Shown in pieces: positions 26,831 to 37,484 of a stretch of DNA of 64,000 bases. Position 1 is the first letter of the stretch. Each line of letters starts with the position of its first letter. The notes beneath the pieces are model-generated. The model was not told the DNA's origin. It made no database searches and saw only the letters and a program-made list of their open reading frames with translations. This DNA is from Vibrio sp. AND4 (GTDB lineage: Bacteria; Pseudomonadota; Gammaproteobacteria; Enterobacterales; Vibrionaceae), in contig NZ_ABGR01000010.1 in NCBI RefSeq assembly GCF_000171815.1, forward strand, positions 50,888 to 114,887, given 5' to 3'. Both the position numbers and the translations under genes were made by a program.

Positions 26831-26911
26831 GCGGTTTATGTTGAGTAACTGTCTTGGGTAACCATCTGCATTGAGTAACAGCCCAACTTGAGAAATTTAC
26901 AGGAAAAATAA

Positions 26912-26945
26912 TAAAAGGCTGGGGAATTCCAGCCTTTATTTTGTC
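26912..26945 (+). terminator. Terminator of bcsEFG
   Basis: Nine-base-pair stem aaaggctgg (26914-26922) and ccagccttt (26929-26937), with a T-rich tail ATTTTG. Confidence 0.9.
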
Positions 26946-27035
26946 TGGAATGTCTCCAGTCTCTCATTTCTCCGATTGTTTCATCTGCATAAATGAGTAA
27001 AAATGAATAGACTTATGCATTTAAAGGAATAATCC

Positions 27036-27950
27036 ATGCCAATTGACTCATTAATCACCATAGGTATTTTCGTTGCTCTTGCCGTTATCCTACTTGCTTC
27101 TGCGGTAAAAACCGTTCCACAAGGCAACAACTGGACAGTCGAACGCTTTGGTCGTTACACCCATACTTTAAAACCAGGCCTTAACCTCATCATTCCTTTC
27201 GTTGACCGCGTTGGACAGAAAGTCAATATGATGGAGCGCGTGCTCGACATCCCAGCGCAAGAAGTCATTTCTAAAGACAATGCCAATGTTGTCATTGACG
27301 CCGTCGGTTTTGTTCAAGTCATCGATGCAGCAAAGGCAGCCTATGAAGTCAATGACCTAGAGCATGCGATTCGAAATCTAACCCTAACTAACATTCGTAC
27401 TGTATTAGGCTCGATGGAATTAGATGAGATGCTTAGTCAACGGGACATGATCAATACTAAGCTGCTCACCATTGTTGACCAAGCGACCAACCCTTGGGGG
27501 GTGAAAGTCACTCGTATTGAAATTAAAGATGTTCAGCCACCTGCGGATCTCACTGCAGCAATGAATGCTCAGATGAAAGCTGAACGTAACAAGCGTGCCG
27601 AGATCCTCGAAGCAGAGGGGATTCGCCAAGCCGAGATCTTGCGTGCCGAAGGCCACAAGCAGTCAGAGATCTTAAAAGCAGAAGGTGAGAAGCAGTCTGC
27701 AATATTACATGCAGAAGCTCGTGAACGCGCTGCTCAAGCAGAGGCAAAAGCGACCTACATGGTTTCAGAAGCCATTGCAAAAGGTGACGTACAGGCAGTG
27801 AACTACTTTATTGCCCAAGGTTACACAGAAGCATTGAAGAGTATTGGCCAAGCCGAAAATGGCAAGATCATCATGCTGCCACTCGAAGCGACAGGGCTTA
27901 TGGGCTCAGTAGCAGGTATCGCAGAAATGTTTAAACAAAATAAAGACTAA
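27036..27950 (+). CDS. qmcA: SPFH/stomatin-family protein QmcA
   Basis: QmcA is a membrane-anchored SPFH (stomatin/prohibitin) protein of the paraslipin type, found in detergent-resistant membrane patches and linked to FtsH function in E. coli. An N-terminal membrane helix (about 5-22) precedes the SPFH domain ([15 protein letters not shown] to about 200). A coiled coil of repeated IL(R/K)AEG units (about 190-245) follows, then a glycine-rich end. Length is 304 residues. It is coupled to the NfeD-type gene, 8 bases downstream. Such SPFH-NfeD pairs are a standard arrangement. Confidence 0.93.
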   Translation: MPIDSLITIGIFVALAVILLASAVKTVPQGNNWTVERFGRYTHTLKPGLNLIIPFVDRVGQKVNMMERVLDIPAQEVISKDNANVVIDAVGFVQVIDAAKAAYEVNDLEHAIRNLTLTNIRTVLGSMELDEMLSQRDMINTKLLTIVDQATNPWGVKVTRIEIKDVQPPADLTAAMNAQMKAERNKRAEILEAEGIRQAEILRAEGHKQSEILKAEGEKQSAILHAEARERAAQAEAKATYMVSEAIAKGDVQAVNYFIAQGYTEALKSIGQAENGKIIMLPLEATGLMGSVAGIAEMFKQNKD

Positions 27951-27958
27951 GGTCTTCT

Positions 27959-28420
27959 ATGGATTTATTTAGCCTTTTAGAAGCTGTCACATTCTGGCAT
28001 TGGATAGCATTTGGCCTCGCGTTACTCGCGGTTGAACTGCTCGGGACTGCTGGCTACTTTTTGTGGCTTGGCCTCTCTGCTCTGATCGTGGGCGGCATTT
28101 TGTCTTTCTTACCGATTAGCTGGCAAATGCAATGGTCAGCGTTTGCCACCTTTAGCTTAGTAGCAACTTGGCTTTGGTGGCGAAAGCAATGGTCGAAGGA
28201 TCGCAAAAGCGATAAAGCTCGTGACCTCAATCAAAAGCATAAACAATTGATCGGTCATATTGTCACTTTGGAGGAAGACTTCACGGTCGGAATGAACCGC
28301 TTAAGAGTTGCCGATACAACTTGGTCCGCTGAATCTGAGCACGATCTACCAGCAGGGACTCGTGTCGAGATTGTAGCAGTAGAAGGTATTATTCTTAGGA
28401 TTAAACCCGTCTCTCGCTGA
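27959..28420 (+). CDS. ybbJ: NfeD-family membrane protein YbbJ
   Basis: The short NfeD partner of QmcA. Two to three hydrophobic segments occupy residues about 15-80. The C-terminal OB-fold domain (about 90-150, with GHIVTLEEDFTVGMNRLRVADTTWSAES and PAGTRVEIVAVEG) faces the cytosol. Length is 153 residues, full length for the short type. It is co-transcribed with qmcA. The pair marks the right border of the bcs insertion, with ybbO-cnoX on the left. Confidence 0.92.
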   Translation: MDLFSLLEAVTFWHWIAFGLALLAVELLGTAGYFLWLGLSALIVGGILSFLPISWQMQWSAFATFSLVATWLWWRKQWSKDRKSDKARDLNQKHKQLIGHIVTLEEDFTVGMNRLRVADTTWSAESEHDLPAGTRVEIVAVEGIILRIKPVSR

Positions 28421-28443
28421 TTTTTATCGAATAAATAACGTTG

Positions 28444-28478
28444 ATATACCCAAGTAAATTAGAGGTGCTTGGGTATAT
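28444..28478. repeat. Perfect 11-bp inverted repeat after ybbJ
   Basis: Arms atatacccaag (28444-28454) and cttgggtatat (28468-28478) with a 13-base loop, 24 bases after the ybbJ stop. No T run follows (GTCCCC), so it is not a standard terminator. It has the look of a dispersed Vibrio intergenic palindrome, or it may protect the transcript 3' end. Confidence 0.6.
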
Positions 28479-29012
28479 GTCCCCTACTAATTCCAACTAC
28501 CTCTTCTGTATCATTGACTTATTTAAATAATCCCTAAAAATTAAGTAATATATATATCACTAGCTTTCCTCTTTTCTCGCCAGTATTAAATTATTGAAAT
28601 TGAAAAATTCAAGTACATAGCGAAATATAATTTCTATTTTGAGCCCTAAATTTATTTTAAAAAATAAAACATTATTGAATTTAATTTTGATCTTTCTAGG
28701 ACTCTATACATACTTAACGCATGTACTTGTCATCAGATGCTGCTTTTTACCCTAGGTAACAATTAAGCACGACAGGTGACCTGTGTTTCGCTACGCTTGC
28801 GTAGAAAGTGTTTATCTGCACAAGCTGTTTCACCAAAAGTGTGGTGACACCTGATATGTAATGATCCCCATTTAATGGTATTTGTGGTGACATGCTATTT
28901 GTCTTATTTCAATATCACCATAGGATGATAAAGAAATAGAAGACGCCAATTTAGAATCTAACAGTAAATTAGCCAGTCTGAACTTGCTATTTAATAATGA
29001 AGAGGATTCATC
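28479..29012. other. AT-rich spacer with clustered dyads
   Basis: No convincing gene in about 530 bases. The left two-thirds is very AT-rich. The right third is different in composition and holds ACAGGT-G-ACCTGT (28772-28784), CTACGC-TT-GCGTAG (28791-28804), TCACCA-N6-TGGTGA (28830-28847) and the direct repeat tgtggtgaca at 28840-28849 and 28883-28892. These could be operators of the downstream peptide gene or stems of a structured RNA. Confidence 0.45.
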
Positions 29013-29189
29013 ATGAAAAATATTACTGCTCTATTTATTGCTTGTTTAGTTTTTTCATCACCCATTTCTTTGGCAAAAAACTCCGCAGGACATGTATTTG
29101 GTGCTGGGGTAAATTGCACTTTTGATGATGGGACAGTAAAGCACCTGCCACGTGAATTATGTACAATGTACGGCGGTACTTTTAAATAA
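29013..29189 (+). CDS. Small secreted two-cysteine peptide
   Basis: A 58-codon gene. The product has a clear signal peptide (MKNITALFIACLVFSSPISLA, cut after ISLA) and a mature part of about 37 residues with two cysteines (NCTFDDGT and ELCTMYGG), likely forming one periplasmic disulfide. GAAGAGGAT lies upstream at good distance. It is flanked by non-coding spacer on the left and faces the convergent chiQ-like gene on the right. I do not recognise a family; small periplasmic proteins with a CxxxDG...C...GG pattern are common. No function is proposed. Confidence 0.7.
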   Translation: MKNITALFIACLVFSSPISLAKNSAGHVFGAGVNCTFDDGTVKHLPRELCTMYGGTFK

Positions 29190-29262
29190 TTATCAATGGT
29201 TTTAACGAAGTTTATCGATACTATAGAAAGGTAAACTTCGTTGACCATACAAAAATACTCCG

Positions 29263-29625
29263 TTAGAACTTATAGAAGTCAGAACCAATGAAGGCATCCC
29301 AACCTCGCTGCCACTCCGCTTTGATCATGACTTCTTGAGGCTGACCTGAACACTGGTCAGTATAACGAATACCTTGAACCCCTTTGCTAAATGCTGTGAA
29401 AGGGTCACAGAACTCTGCTTTACCCGCTTCATAACCCTTCTTATAAGATGCTTCGTCAAAAGAAACCTTCTTTTTTAAGTTTGCTAAAACATTATTGTCG
29501 TATTGATAACCACTCGCTCCAAAACGTTCACCTTGCCCATACCAAAACTCTTCTGCTGTTTTTGGACTGCTAGCACAAGCCTGAAGAGTCGAAAGTACAA
29601 AAAGGCCGAACAGCAATTTCTTCAT
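29263..29625 (-). CDS. ChiQ/YbfN-like lipoprotein (DUF2799)
   Basis: A 120-residue lipoprotein: MKKLLFGLFVLSTLQACASS has lipobox LQAC, with the lipidated Cys at about residue 17. The mature domain has the DUF2799 pattern (SYKKGYEAGKAEFC, then QGIRYTDQC). E. coli YbfN (ChiQ) is of this type and lies directly after the chitoporin gene chiP, as here. Its role in chitooligosaccharide uptake is not defined. A hairpin with T run separates it from chiP, so its level may be set by read-through. Confidence 0.78.
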   Translation of the reverse strand: MKKLLFGLFVLSTLQACASSPKTAEEFWYGQGERFGASGYQYDNNVLANLKKKVSFDEASYKKGYEAGKAEFCDPFTAFSKGVQGIRYTDQCSGQPQEVMIKAEWQRGWDAFIGSDFYKF

Positions 29626-29649
29626 CTTTATCTCCTTAGCTTATAAAGC

Positions 29650-29677
29650 AAAAAGCTGAACATATGCTCAGCTTTTT
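29650..29677 (-). terminator. Terminator-like hairpin between chiP and chiQ-like genes
   Basis: Ten-base-pair stem aaaaagctga (29650-29659) and tcagcttttt (29668-29677), loop acatatgc. It lies 28 bases after the chiP stop on the minus strand, with a T-rich end. Likely partial termination, giving more porin than lipoprotein mRNA. Confidence 0.8.
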
Positions 29678-29704
29678 AGACAATATTTATTTTATTCGAA
29701 TCAC

Positions 29705-31090
29705 TTATTTAACAGCGAAAGGAATGGTTAACGCTAGCTTGAAATCTTCTTCATCTTGGAACAAGTTAGAGTAACCAGTCCAGTTTGGAGCGTTGGTGTC
29801 ATTGTAGTAATTCGTGTAGTAGAAGCTGATGTTGGCGTCTTTAAGCGCCCCTGCTTGGATAGCATAATTTGCAAAAACACTGTAGGCATACTCACTAAGA
29901 TCATCGAAGCCTTGAGCGGATGAACCAAAGCCGTAAGCACCACTTAGGCCAGCACTAAAACCTTTACCACCGATGTCAGAGAAATCACGAGACACAGAAG
30001 CAAATACCGCAAGCTCTTCATCATGGTTGAAATCTGAACGGTTATTCCACCAGATTTCGTAAGCTCCGTTTGAACCACCATATTGACTAGTTAAACGGTA
30101 AGACATGTTACCAACGTTTGCTGGGTCACCGGAATCAGCACCAGTATACGTTGCTTCAGCACGGTACGAATACTGACCAGAAGAAAGGCTTGTCAAAAGT
30201 GCTAGCTGGAATGCAGTGCTGTCGTACTGTTCGTTATCATCAACAATATACAATTGAGGAGACCAGTACAGACCGCCATCCGTTGTACCCTTCACCTTGA
30301 AATGAGCATTCCTACGGTCCCCATCAGATAAGCCACCGTATGCGGCGTCCAGAGAGATACCATTATTTAAGGTGTAACGACCACCTACAGAATAAAGTGT
30401 GCCTGCATCTTTGCCTTTTGTTGTTCTAAACTCGTAAGTTTCTTTGAACCACGGAGCTTTATATTCGGTCGCAACGACCAAACCTAAATCAAAACCTCCG
30501 ATTTTTCCGCCAACTTCCCCTCCTAAGTAGGTACCTGGGGCGAATGACCAGTTAACACCTAGGGAACTAGGTACAGATGGTTGAAAGTAACCAAGTTTCG
30601 CCGTCGCAGAACTACCTAGTTTGAATTTTGCTGCTGCTGTTGCAAATGACACACCGTTATCAGTGCAGTCAGTCCATACATCAGAGCATGCGCTGTCTTT
30701 CGCTGCTTTATCGTACGGGTTGTTTACTCCCCAGAAGTTCATTTCGTGGTCTGCACCGCCGTTTTGCCACATGTCGAATGTACTAAAGACAACAACATCT
30801 AGGCCAACAACATCCCCCACGTAGCCAGAGTTGAAACCTAGATTTGCAAAGATAGAGCCGTGGTCTAAGTTGGTTACCTTTTTGGTGTCATTACCATTCG
30901 CATCTACGTTACCTCGGTCACGAGCACGCATAAAAAAGTTGACGTTACCGCTGATAGTAGACTCAGAGAAAAACTCTGAAACTTGGCTGGCGTACTCTGG
31001 TCCAATTGGGTCATTCGCCATTGTAGGCGCACTTGCAAATGCCCCCAACATTGCTGCTGTAAAAGCAGATACCTTCAAATTTTTGTCCAT
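29705..31090 (-). CDS. chiP: Chitoporin-like outer-membrane porin (ChiP type, OprD-like)
   Basis: A beta-barrel porin of the OprD/ChiP class that would pass chitooligosaccharides across the outer membrane. The signal peptide ends at ASAPTMA and the mature protein is rich in amphipathic aromatic strands, ending in FAVK. The start at 31090 (461 residues, MDKNLKVSAF) has AGGAG eight bases upstream; the 15-residue upstream extension spoils the signal peptide and is rejected. The gene next to ligA in V. cholerae (VC0972) is a chitin-induced porin, and the chiP-chiQ order also fits E. coli ybfMN. Function is by homology and context. Confidence 0.82.
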   Translation of the reverse strand: MDKNLKVSAFTAAMLGAFASAPTMANDPIGPEYASQVSEFFSESTISGNVNFFMRARDRGNVDANGNDTKKVTNLDHGSIFANLGFNSGYVGDVVGLDVVVFSTFDMWQNGGADHEMNFWGVNNPYDKAAKDSACSDVWTDCTDNGVSFATAAAKFKLGSSATAKLGYFQPSVPSSLGVNWSFAPGTYLGGEVGGKIGGFDLGLVVATEYKAPWFKETYEFRTTKGKDAGTLYSVGGRYTLNNGISLDAAYGGLSDGDRRNAHFKVKGTTDGGLYWSPQLYIVDDNEQYDSTAFQLALLTSLSSGQYSYRAEATYTGADSGDPANVGNMSYRLTSQYGGSNGAYEIWWNNRSDFNHDEELAVFASVSRDFSDIGGKGFSAGLSGAYGFGSSAQGFDDLSEYAYSVFANYAIQAGALKDANISFYYTNYYNDTNAPNWTGYSNLFQDEEDFKLALTIPFAVK

Positions 31091-31530
31091 GGAAAAACTC
31101 CTAAAAATGGGTATAGCTGTGTTTTTCTTTCTCACCTTAAGTTGGCCGCCGAAGGAGAGAAGTAAATTCCTGAATAGACCTAAGTCATTCCTAATTCAGA
31201 TAATTTTTACTTCATATATACACATTGCATATATGGTCGTTAAGACTAACTTCGCAGCTAAAAACATCCAAATGGAACTTATTTCTTTTCTAAAAAAATA
31301 TGACCAACGACAAAATTCCATTTACGTCATTGAACTCACTGTTATCTTTAACAATAAAGATCTGATAAGAATAAATCTTTTAGAATTAATAACTTAAAAT
31401 AAAGAAAAAGATTACTTTGAAGTGAGCCGCATATTTTTGCCATGAAACATGAATAACTGATTGGGGGATCTTGATCACTTAAATCAATAAAAAACGAACT
31501 GGGAGGGTTATGGGGAGTCACTTTTTAATC
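31091..31530. promoter_or_regulatory. Upstream region of the chitoporin gene
   Basis: About 440 AT-rich bases without a supported gene. It must contain the chiP promoter (minus strand). Inverted arms aaagat / atcttt occur near 31357-31381, and TTGAT-N7-ATCAA at 31471-31487. I see no clean CRP site. A 54-codon plus-strand frame at 31232-31396 has no ribosome site and is not called. Confidence 0.4.
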
Positions 31531-31567
31531 GCAAAGAAAAAGCCCTAAACGACTGACATTTAGGGCT
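31531..31567 (-). terminator. Terminator of ligA
   Basis: Nine-base-pair stem agccctaaa (31541-31549) and tttagggct (31559-31567). The minus-strand tail is TTTTTCTTT. It lies 28 bases beyond the ligA stop. Confidence 0.92.
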
Positions 31568-31595
31568 AACAGAAGGCTTTCCGTTCTCTATGGTG

Positions 31596-33647
<2,052 letters not shown>

Positions 33648-33649
33648 CT

Positions 33650-33676
33650 AAGAAAAAAGGCTCCGATCGGAGCCCT
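33650..33676 (-). terminator. Terminator of zipA
   Basis: Perfect palindrome with stem ggctcc (33659-33664) and ggagcc (33669-33674), followed on the minus strand by TTTTTTCTT. Located between zipA and ligA, it would separate them or lower ligA expression. Confidence 0.88.
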
Positions 33677-33696
33677 TTAGTTATTTGGTGTTAAGG

Positions 33697-34665
33697 TTAT
33701 GCGTTCACAGCATTAAACTCAACTATTTGGCGCCGATAGGTTGCCAATCGATCAGGCGTCATCAAGTTACGTTGATCGTCCAGAACGTTACCGCCCATAT
33801 CGTCAGCAATTTGTTGTGCAATACGCAGCATTAGGTTGAAGTTTTGGTCTGCTTCGCCATAACAAGGTAGCGTCATGAAGAACGAGATACCTTTGGTGCT
33901 AAATTCTGCAGGATCACCATGCTCTAGTGTACCGGGTTGCATCATATTGGCGACGCTGAAGAGCACTTTGCCATTACCAGATAAATCTACATGGCGGTGG
34001 AAAATATTCATCTCGCCGTAAATCAGGCCGTTTTGTTGCATGCTGTCAAATAACTGGGTACCGACGAAAGGCTCATCACCAGCACAGTGAACGTTCAATA
34101 CAATCACTTGCATCTCTGGTTCAGGCTTAGGCTCTTCGACAACCGGGTCAACTGTCTCTTGTATCACGCCAAATTCCGACGCTTGTGGGGCTAAATGCGC
34201 CTCTAATGCTGATTGGTTATCTTGTTCCGTTTCTGCGATTTCTTCGAGTTCAGCAGAAACTTGTACCGATTCTTCCAGTAATGACTCGACTTGCTCATCA
34301 TCATTCTTAGTCGCAACAAAAGCTGGGATTTCTTGCTCGTCTTGATGATGTTTCTCTTCTTTCCTGTCAAGAACGTCATCGATCAACGGATCAGGAGCGA
34401 ACTTATTCTCAAATGAACTCTCCATCCCAAAGTCTGGTTCTTTGCGATCTTTACGGATAACTTCAAAATCGTCTTCGGGAGCAGGCGCAAAATCACGCTC
34501 TTGCTCAGGAACACTTTTATCTGCCTGGTCAAGGTCCAACTTACCAAGTGGCTTGTTACCAAATTTTGCTTTGCCTTCTTTTTTGCTTGTCCATAAACCA
34601 TGGAACAGCAATGCGGCGATGGCCAATGCGCCGACAACAATGAGTACGAATCGCAATTCCTGCAT
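33697..34665 (-). CDS. zipA: Cell division protein ZipA
   Basis: ZipA anchors FtsZ to the inner membrane at the division site. The N-terminus is periplasmic with one membrane helix (about residues 4-22), then a charged region. A long acidic Pro/Glu-rich linker (about 50-185) leads to the globular FtsZ-binding domain (about 188-318, [10 protein letters not shown] to the end). Length 322 residues is typical. GAGAG lies before the ATG. Gene order zipA-ligA, with cysZ divergent, is shared with E. coli. Confidence 0.95.
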   Translation of the reverse strand: MQELRFVLIVVGALAIAALLFHGLWTSKKEGKAKFGNKPLGKLDLDQADKSVPEQERDFAPAPEDDFEVIRKDRKEPDFGMESSFENKFAPDPLIDDVLDRKEEKHHQDEQEIPAFVATKNDDEQVESLLEESVQVSAELEEIAETEQDNQSALEAHLAPQASEFGVIQETVDPVVEEPKPEPEMQVIVLNVHCAGDEPFVGTQLFDSMQQNGLIYGEMNIFHRHVDLSGNGKVLFSVANMMQPGTLEHGDPAEFSTKGISFFMTLPCYGEADQNFNLMLRIAQQIADDMGGNVLDDQRNLMTPDRLATYRRQIVEFNAVNA

Positions 34666-34909
34666 TATTTACTCTCAATCAACTTGTTCTTACTGCTCAC
34701 ACATCCTCGAGCAGCACCTCAAGTGCAATAAATCCGAATGATGCTTTTACTTTACCAAAACTATATGTAGGTTTAGAACAACTTAATGCAAGAAGTTCCG
34801 CTTTTTGTTGTGATTCTTGCCACGATTCTATTTTACAAGACCTAAATTGTTAGGGCATTGAAAGAAAAACATCCACAGGTACAATGATACCTCACTTACA
34901 CGAAGCAAA

Positions 34910-35659
34910 ATGGATATGAAGTCAAACACTCACCCTAGAACCGGATTCGGCTACTTCCTTTATGGAATTCAAATAGCACTTTCTCCAGAGATACGTCGCT
35001 TTGTCGTCTTACCCCTACTGGCCAACATCTTGCTTGTTGGTGGCGCTATCTTCTATTTATTCTCCCACCTCGATATTTGGATCGAGAGCTGGATAGGCAA
35101 ACTGCCTGCGTTACTCTCTTGGCTTACCTATATTTTGTGGCCAATTTTAGTATTGACCATTCTTGCCACCTTCTCATACTTTTTTAGCACATTAGCCAAT
35201 TTTATCGCCGCACCATTCAACGGCTTGTTGGCAGAGAAAGTTGAAGAGTCACTCACCGGGCAAAAAGTCAGTGAAGATGGCTTTACTGCATTGATAAAAG
35301 ATCTGCCGAGAATAATGTCTCGTGAATGGCGCAAGCTACTGTACGTGCTACCAAAGGCAATCGGTCTATTTTTACTGCTACTCATCCCTGCTTTGGGTCA
35401 AACCGTTGGGCCTTTTTTATGGTTCATTTTCACCGCATGGATGCTAGCAATTCAATACTGTGATTATCCATTTGATAACCATAAGGTGTCTTTCAATGAG
35501 ATGCGTTACCGATTGAAACAAAAGCAAGGCAAAGTATACGGCTTTGGTGTGTTGGTTTCTGTCTTTACAACCATTCCAATTCTTAACCTTATCGTTATGC
35601 CAGTTGCAGTATGTGGCGCAACAGCCATGTGGGTAAAAGAATTTAAACATCCGCAATAG
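34910..35659 (+). CDS. cysZ: Sulfate transporter CysZ
   Basis: CysZ is an inner-membrane protein that imports sulfate (or handles sulfite) for cysteine synthesis. Hydrophobic segments lie at about residues 28-50, 65-95, 140-175 and 205-235; the signature region SPEIRRFVVLPLLANILL is at 26-43. Length is 249 residues, near the E. coli protein. Two in-frame ATGs (34910, 34916) are possible; GAAG lies seven bases before the first. It lies upstream of cysK in the same direction, as in E. coli. Confidence 0.93.
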   Translation: MDMKSNTHPRTGFGYFLYGIQIALSPEIRRFVVLPLLANILLVGGAIFYLFSHLDIWIESWIGKLPALLSWLTYILWPILVLTILATFSYFFSTLANFIAAPFNGLLAEKVEESLTGQKVSEDGFTALIKDLPRIMSREWRKLLYVLPKAIGLFLLLLIPALGQTVGPFLWFIFTAWMLAIQYCDYPFDNHKVSFNEMRYRLKQKQGKVYGFGVLVSVFTTIPILNLIVMPVAVCGATAMWVKEFKHPQ

Positions 35660-35678
35660 CGCACTTTTATCGCTATCA

Positions 35679-35701
35679 GGGGAGGGTTAATCAGCCTCCC
35701 C
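35679..35701 (+). terminator. Hairpin after cysZ
   Basis: Seven-base-pair stem GGGGAGG (35679-35685) and CCTCCCC (35695-35701), 20 bases past the cysZ stop. No T run follows, so it may stabilise the mRNA rather than terminate. Confidence 0.45.
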
Positions 35702-35822
35702 GATCATAGTCCCATTTCTCGGCCAACCTCATAAGTTATAACTTTTTAATCCTTTTCCCTTTTTTTCATAGCGCATATTCTTCTAAGCATATTCACGAAA
35801 TGTGTAATGAAGGAACATCACT

Positions 35823-36791
35823 ATGAGCAAGATCTACGAAGACAACACTCTTACCATTGGTAATACGCCTCTCGTTCGCCTAAATAAAGTGAGCAAGGGT
35901 AAAGTACTCGCCAAAATCGAAGCACGTAACCCAAGTTTCAGCGTGAAATGTCGTATCGGCGCAAACATGATATGGGAAGCGGAAAAAGCAGGTACGCTTA
36001 AGCCCGGCGTCGAGCTAGTCGAGCCAACCAGCGGTAATACGGGTGTAGCGCTTGCATTCGTCGCAGCTGCTCGTGGTTACAAATTGACATTAACGATGCC
36101 AGAGTCTATGAGCCTTGAACGCCGTAAGCTGCTCAAAGCGCTAGGTGCGAATCTAGAGCTAACGGAGGCAGCAAAAGGCATGAAAGGTGCCATTGCTAAA
36201 GCAGAGGAAATTGCCGCGGGTAACCCAGATAAGTACCTTCTTCTGCAACAGTTCAACAACCCCGCTAACCCAGAAATTCACGAGAAAACCACTGGTCCTG
36301 AAATTTGGGAAGCAACGGACGGTGAAATCGATGTATTTGTCGCAGGTGTCGGTACGGGCGGTACGATTACAGGTACCAGTCGCTACATAAAAGGCGAGAA
36401 GGGTAAGGCCATCACTTCGGTAGCAGTAGAGCCGTCTGAATCACCAGTGATTGCACAGGCACTCGCCGGTGAAGAAATTCAACCCGCGCCACACAAAATC
36501 CAAGGTATCGGTGCTGGTTTCATTCCTGGAAACTTAGATTTGGAACTTCTTGACCGTGTTGAGCAAGTCACCTCTGAAGAGGCTATCGAGATGGCTCGTC
36601 GCCTAATGGAAGAAGAAGGTATTCTCGCTGGCATATCATCAGGTGCAGCTGTCGTTGCGGCAAACCGAATTGCTGAACTACCTGAATTTGCCGGAAAAAC
36701 GATTGTAACCGTTCTGCCAAGTTCAGGTGAGCGTTACCTAAGTAGCGCGCTATTTGCTGGTATCTTTACCGACAAAGAGAACCAACAGTAA
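35823..36791 (+). CDS. cysK: Cysteine synthase A (O-acetylserine sulfhydrylase)
   Basis: CysK makes cysteine from O-acetylserine and sulfide with PLP. The PLP lysine is K42 in [11 protein letters not shown]; the substrate loop TSGNTG is near residue 70; the PLP phosphate loop GTGGTITG is near 178. Length is 322 residues. The first part of the internal helix (SVKCR) is typical of the CysK branch rather than CysM. It lies between cysZ and the PTS operon, the same order as in E. coli (cysZ-cysK-ptsH-ptsI-crr). Confidence 0.96.
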   Translation: MSKIYEDNTLTIGNTPLVRLNKVSKGKVLAKIEARNPSFSVKCRIGANMIWEAEKAGTLKPGVELVEPTSGNTGVALAFVAAARGYKLTLTMPESMSLERRKLLKALGANLELTEAAKGMKGAIAKAEEIAAGNPDKYLLLQQFNNPANPEIHEKTTGPEIWEATDGEIDVFVAGVGTGGTITGTSRYIKGEKGKAITSVAVEPSESPVIAQALAGEEIQPAPHKIQGIGAGFIPGNLDLELLDRVEQVTSEEAIEMARRLMEEEGILAGISSGAAVVAANRIAELPEFAGKTIVTVLPSSGERYLSSALFAGIFTDKENQQ

Positions 36792-36817
36792 TATGTAGCC
36801 AAATCAATTTTTCGTTT

Positions 36818-36845
36818 AAAAAAGCCCCGTTCAGGGGCTTTTTTG
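36818..36845 (+). terminator. Terminator of cysK
   Basis: Eleven-base-pair stem aaaaaagcccc (36818-36828) and ggggctttttt (36834-36844), loop gttca. A strong intrinsic terminator. Confidence 0.95.
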
Positions 36846-37088
36846 TTGATCCCTGCCCTACCTTTGGTAATATCAGTACGTTTTATTTTTAGGTGCAAAA
36901 TAAAGAACCTAGTTAAAAAAGTTTTCAGTGCCATTACGCGCATAAGCCGTTGCGTAATAATTAAACTTTTGACTAATATCAGTTCTGACACGCTTTGAAC
37001 TAACCCGTGCTAGCGCACATAGAGTAAAGCAGTTAAGCTAAGTATTAGTTACGAACTTACAAAAAATACATTTATTGGGGTATATCAC

Positions 37089-37346
37089 ATGTACGAGAAG
37101 CAAGTAGAAATCACAGCAGAAAACGGTCTTCACACTCGTCCAGCTGCACAGTTCGTTAAAGAAGCTAAAGCATTCGACGCGGATATCACTGTGACTTCTA
37201 ACGGCAAAAGCGCTAGCGCTAAGAGCCTATTCAAACTGCAAACACTAGGTCTAGTAAAAGGTACTCTAGTAACTATCTCTGCTGAAGGCCCGCAAGCAGA
37301 ACAAGCAGTTGACCACCTAGTTGCTCTAATGGACCAACTACACTAA
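37089..37346 (+). CDS. ptsH: Phosphocarrier protein HPr
   Basis: HPr passes phosphate from enzyme I to the sugar-specific enzyme II proteins of the PTS. The phosphorylated His15 lies in [11 protein letters not shown], and Ser46 is in SAKSLFKLQ. Length is 85 residues, the standard size. GGGG precedes the ATG. About 240 bases separate it from the cysK terminator, leaving room for the promoter. ptsI follows after a long stem-loop. Confidence 0.97.
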   Translation: MYEKQVEITAENGLHTRPAAQFVKEAKAFDADITVTSNGKSASAKSLFKLQTLGLVKGTLVTISAEGPQAEQAVDHLVALMDQLH

Positions 37347-37354
37347 TTCGGTCT

Positions 37355-37405
37355 CCTATTTCGGAAGCCATTTCGCGAAAGCAAAATGGCTTCGTTGGAA
37401 ATAGG
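37355..37405 (+). repeat. Large stem-loop between ptsH and ptsI
   Basis: Outer arms cctatttc (37355-37362) and gaaatagg (37398-37405) enclose inner arms gaagccattt (37364-37373) and aaatggcttc (37384-37393). Together they form about 18 paired bases with a small internal loop. No T run follows. The place suggests mRNA processing or differential stability between ptsH and ptsI. Confidence 0.8.
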
Positions 37406-37484
37406 CTCAAATTAAGCTAATACTATTCGTTAGCGCACCCATTATTCTCCCGTTTTATAAAGTTGACCAACTTAAGGTAAGGCT

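Noticed and set aside
28421..29012. CRISPR array or integron attC site in the repeat-bearing spacer
   Set aside because: The repeats are only two copies or single dyads with no regular spacing, and no cas or integrase gene is nearby.
30831..31397. 188-codon plus-strand frame antisense to the chitoporin gene
   Set aside because: It lies mostly opposite chiP and has no ribosome site. Its unique end (54 codons from 31232) is AT-driven and lacks a start context.
31471..31487. FNR-like TTGAT...ATCAA site upstream of chiP
   Set aside because: The spacer is 7 bases instead of 4, so it does not match the FNR or CRP geometry.
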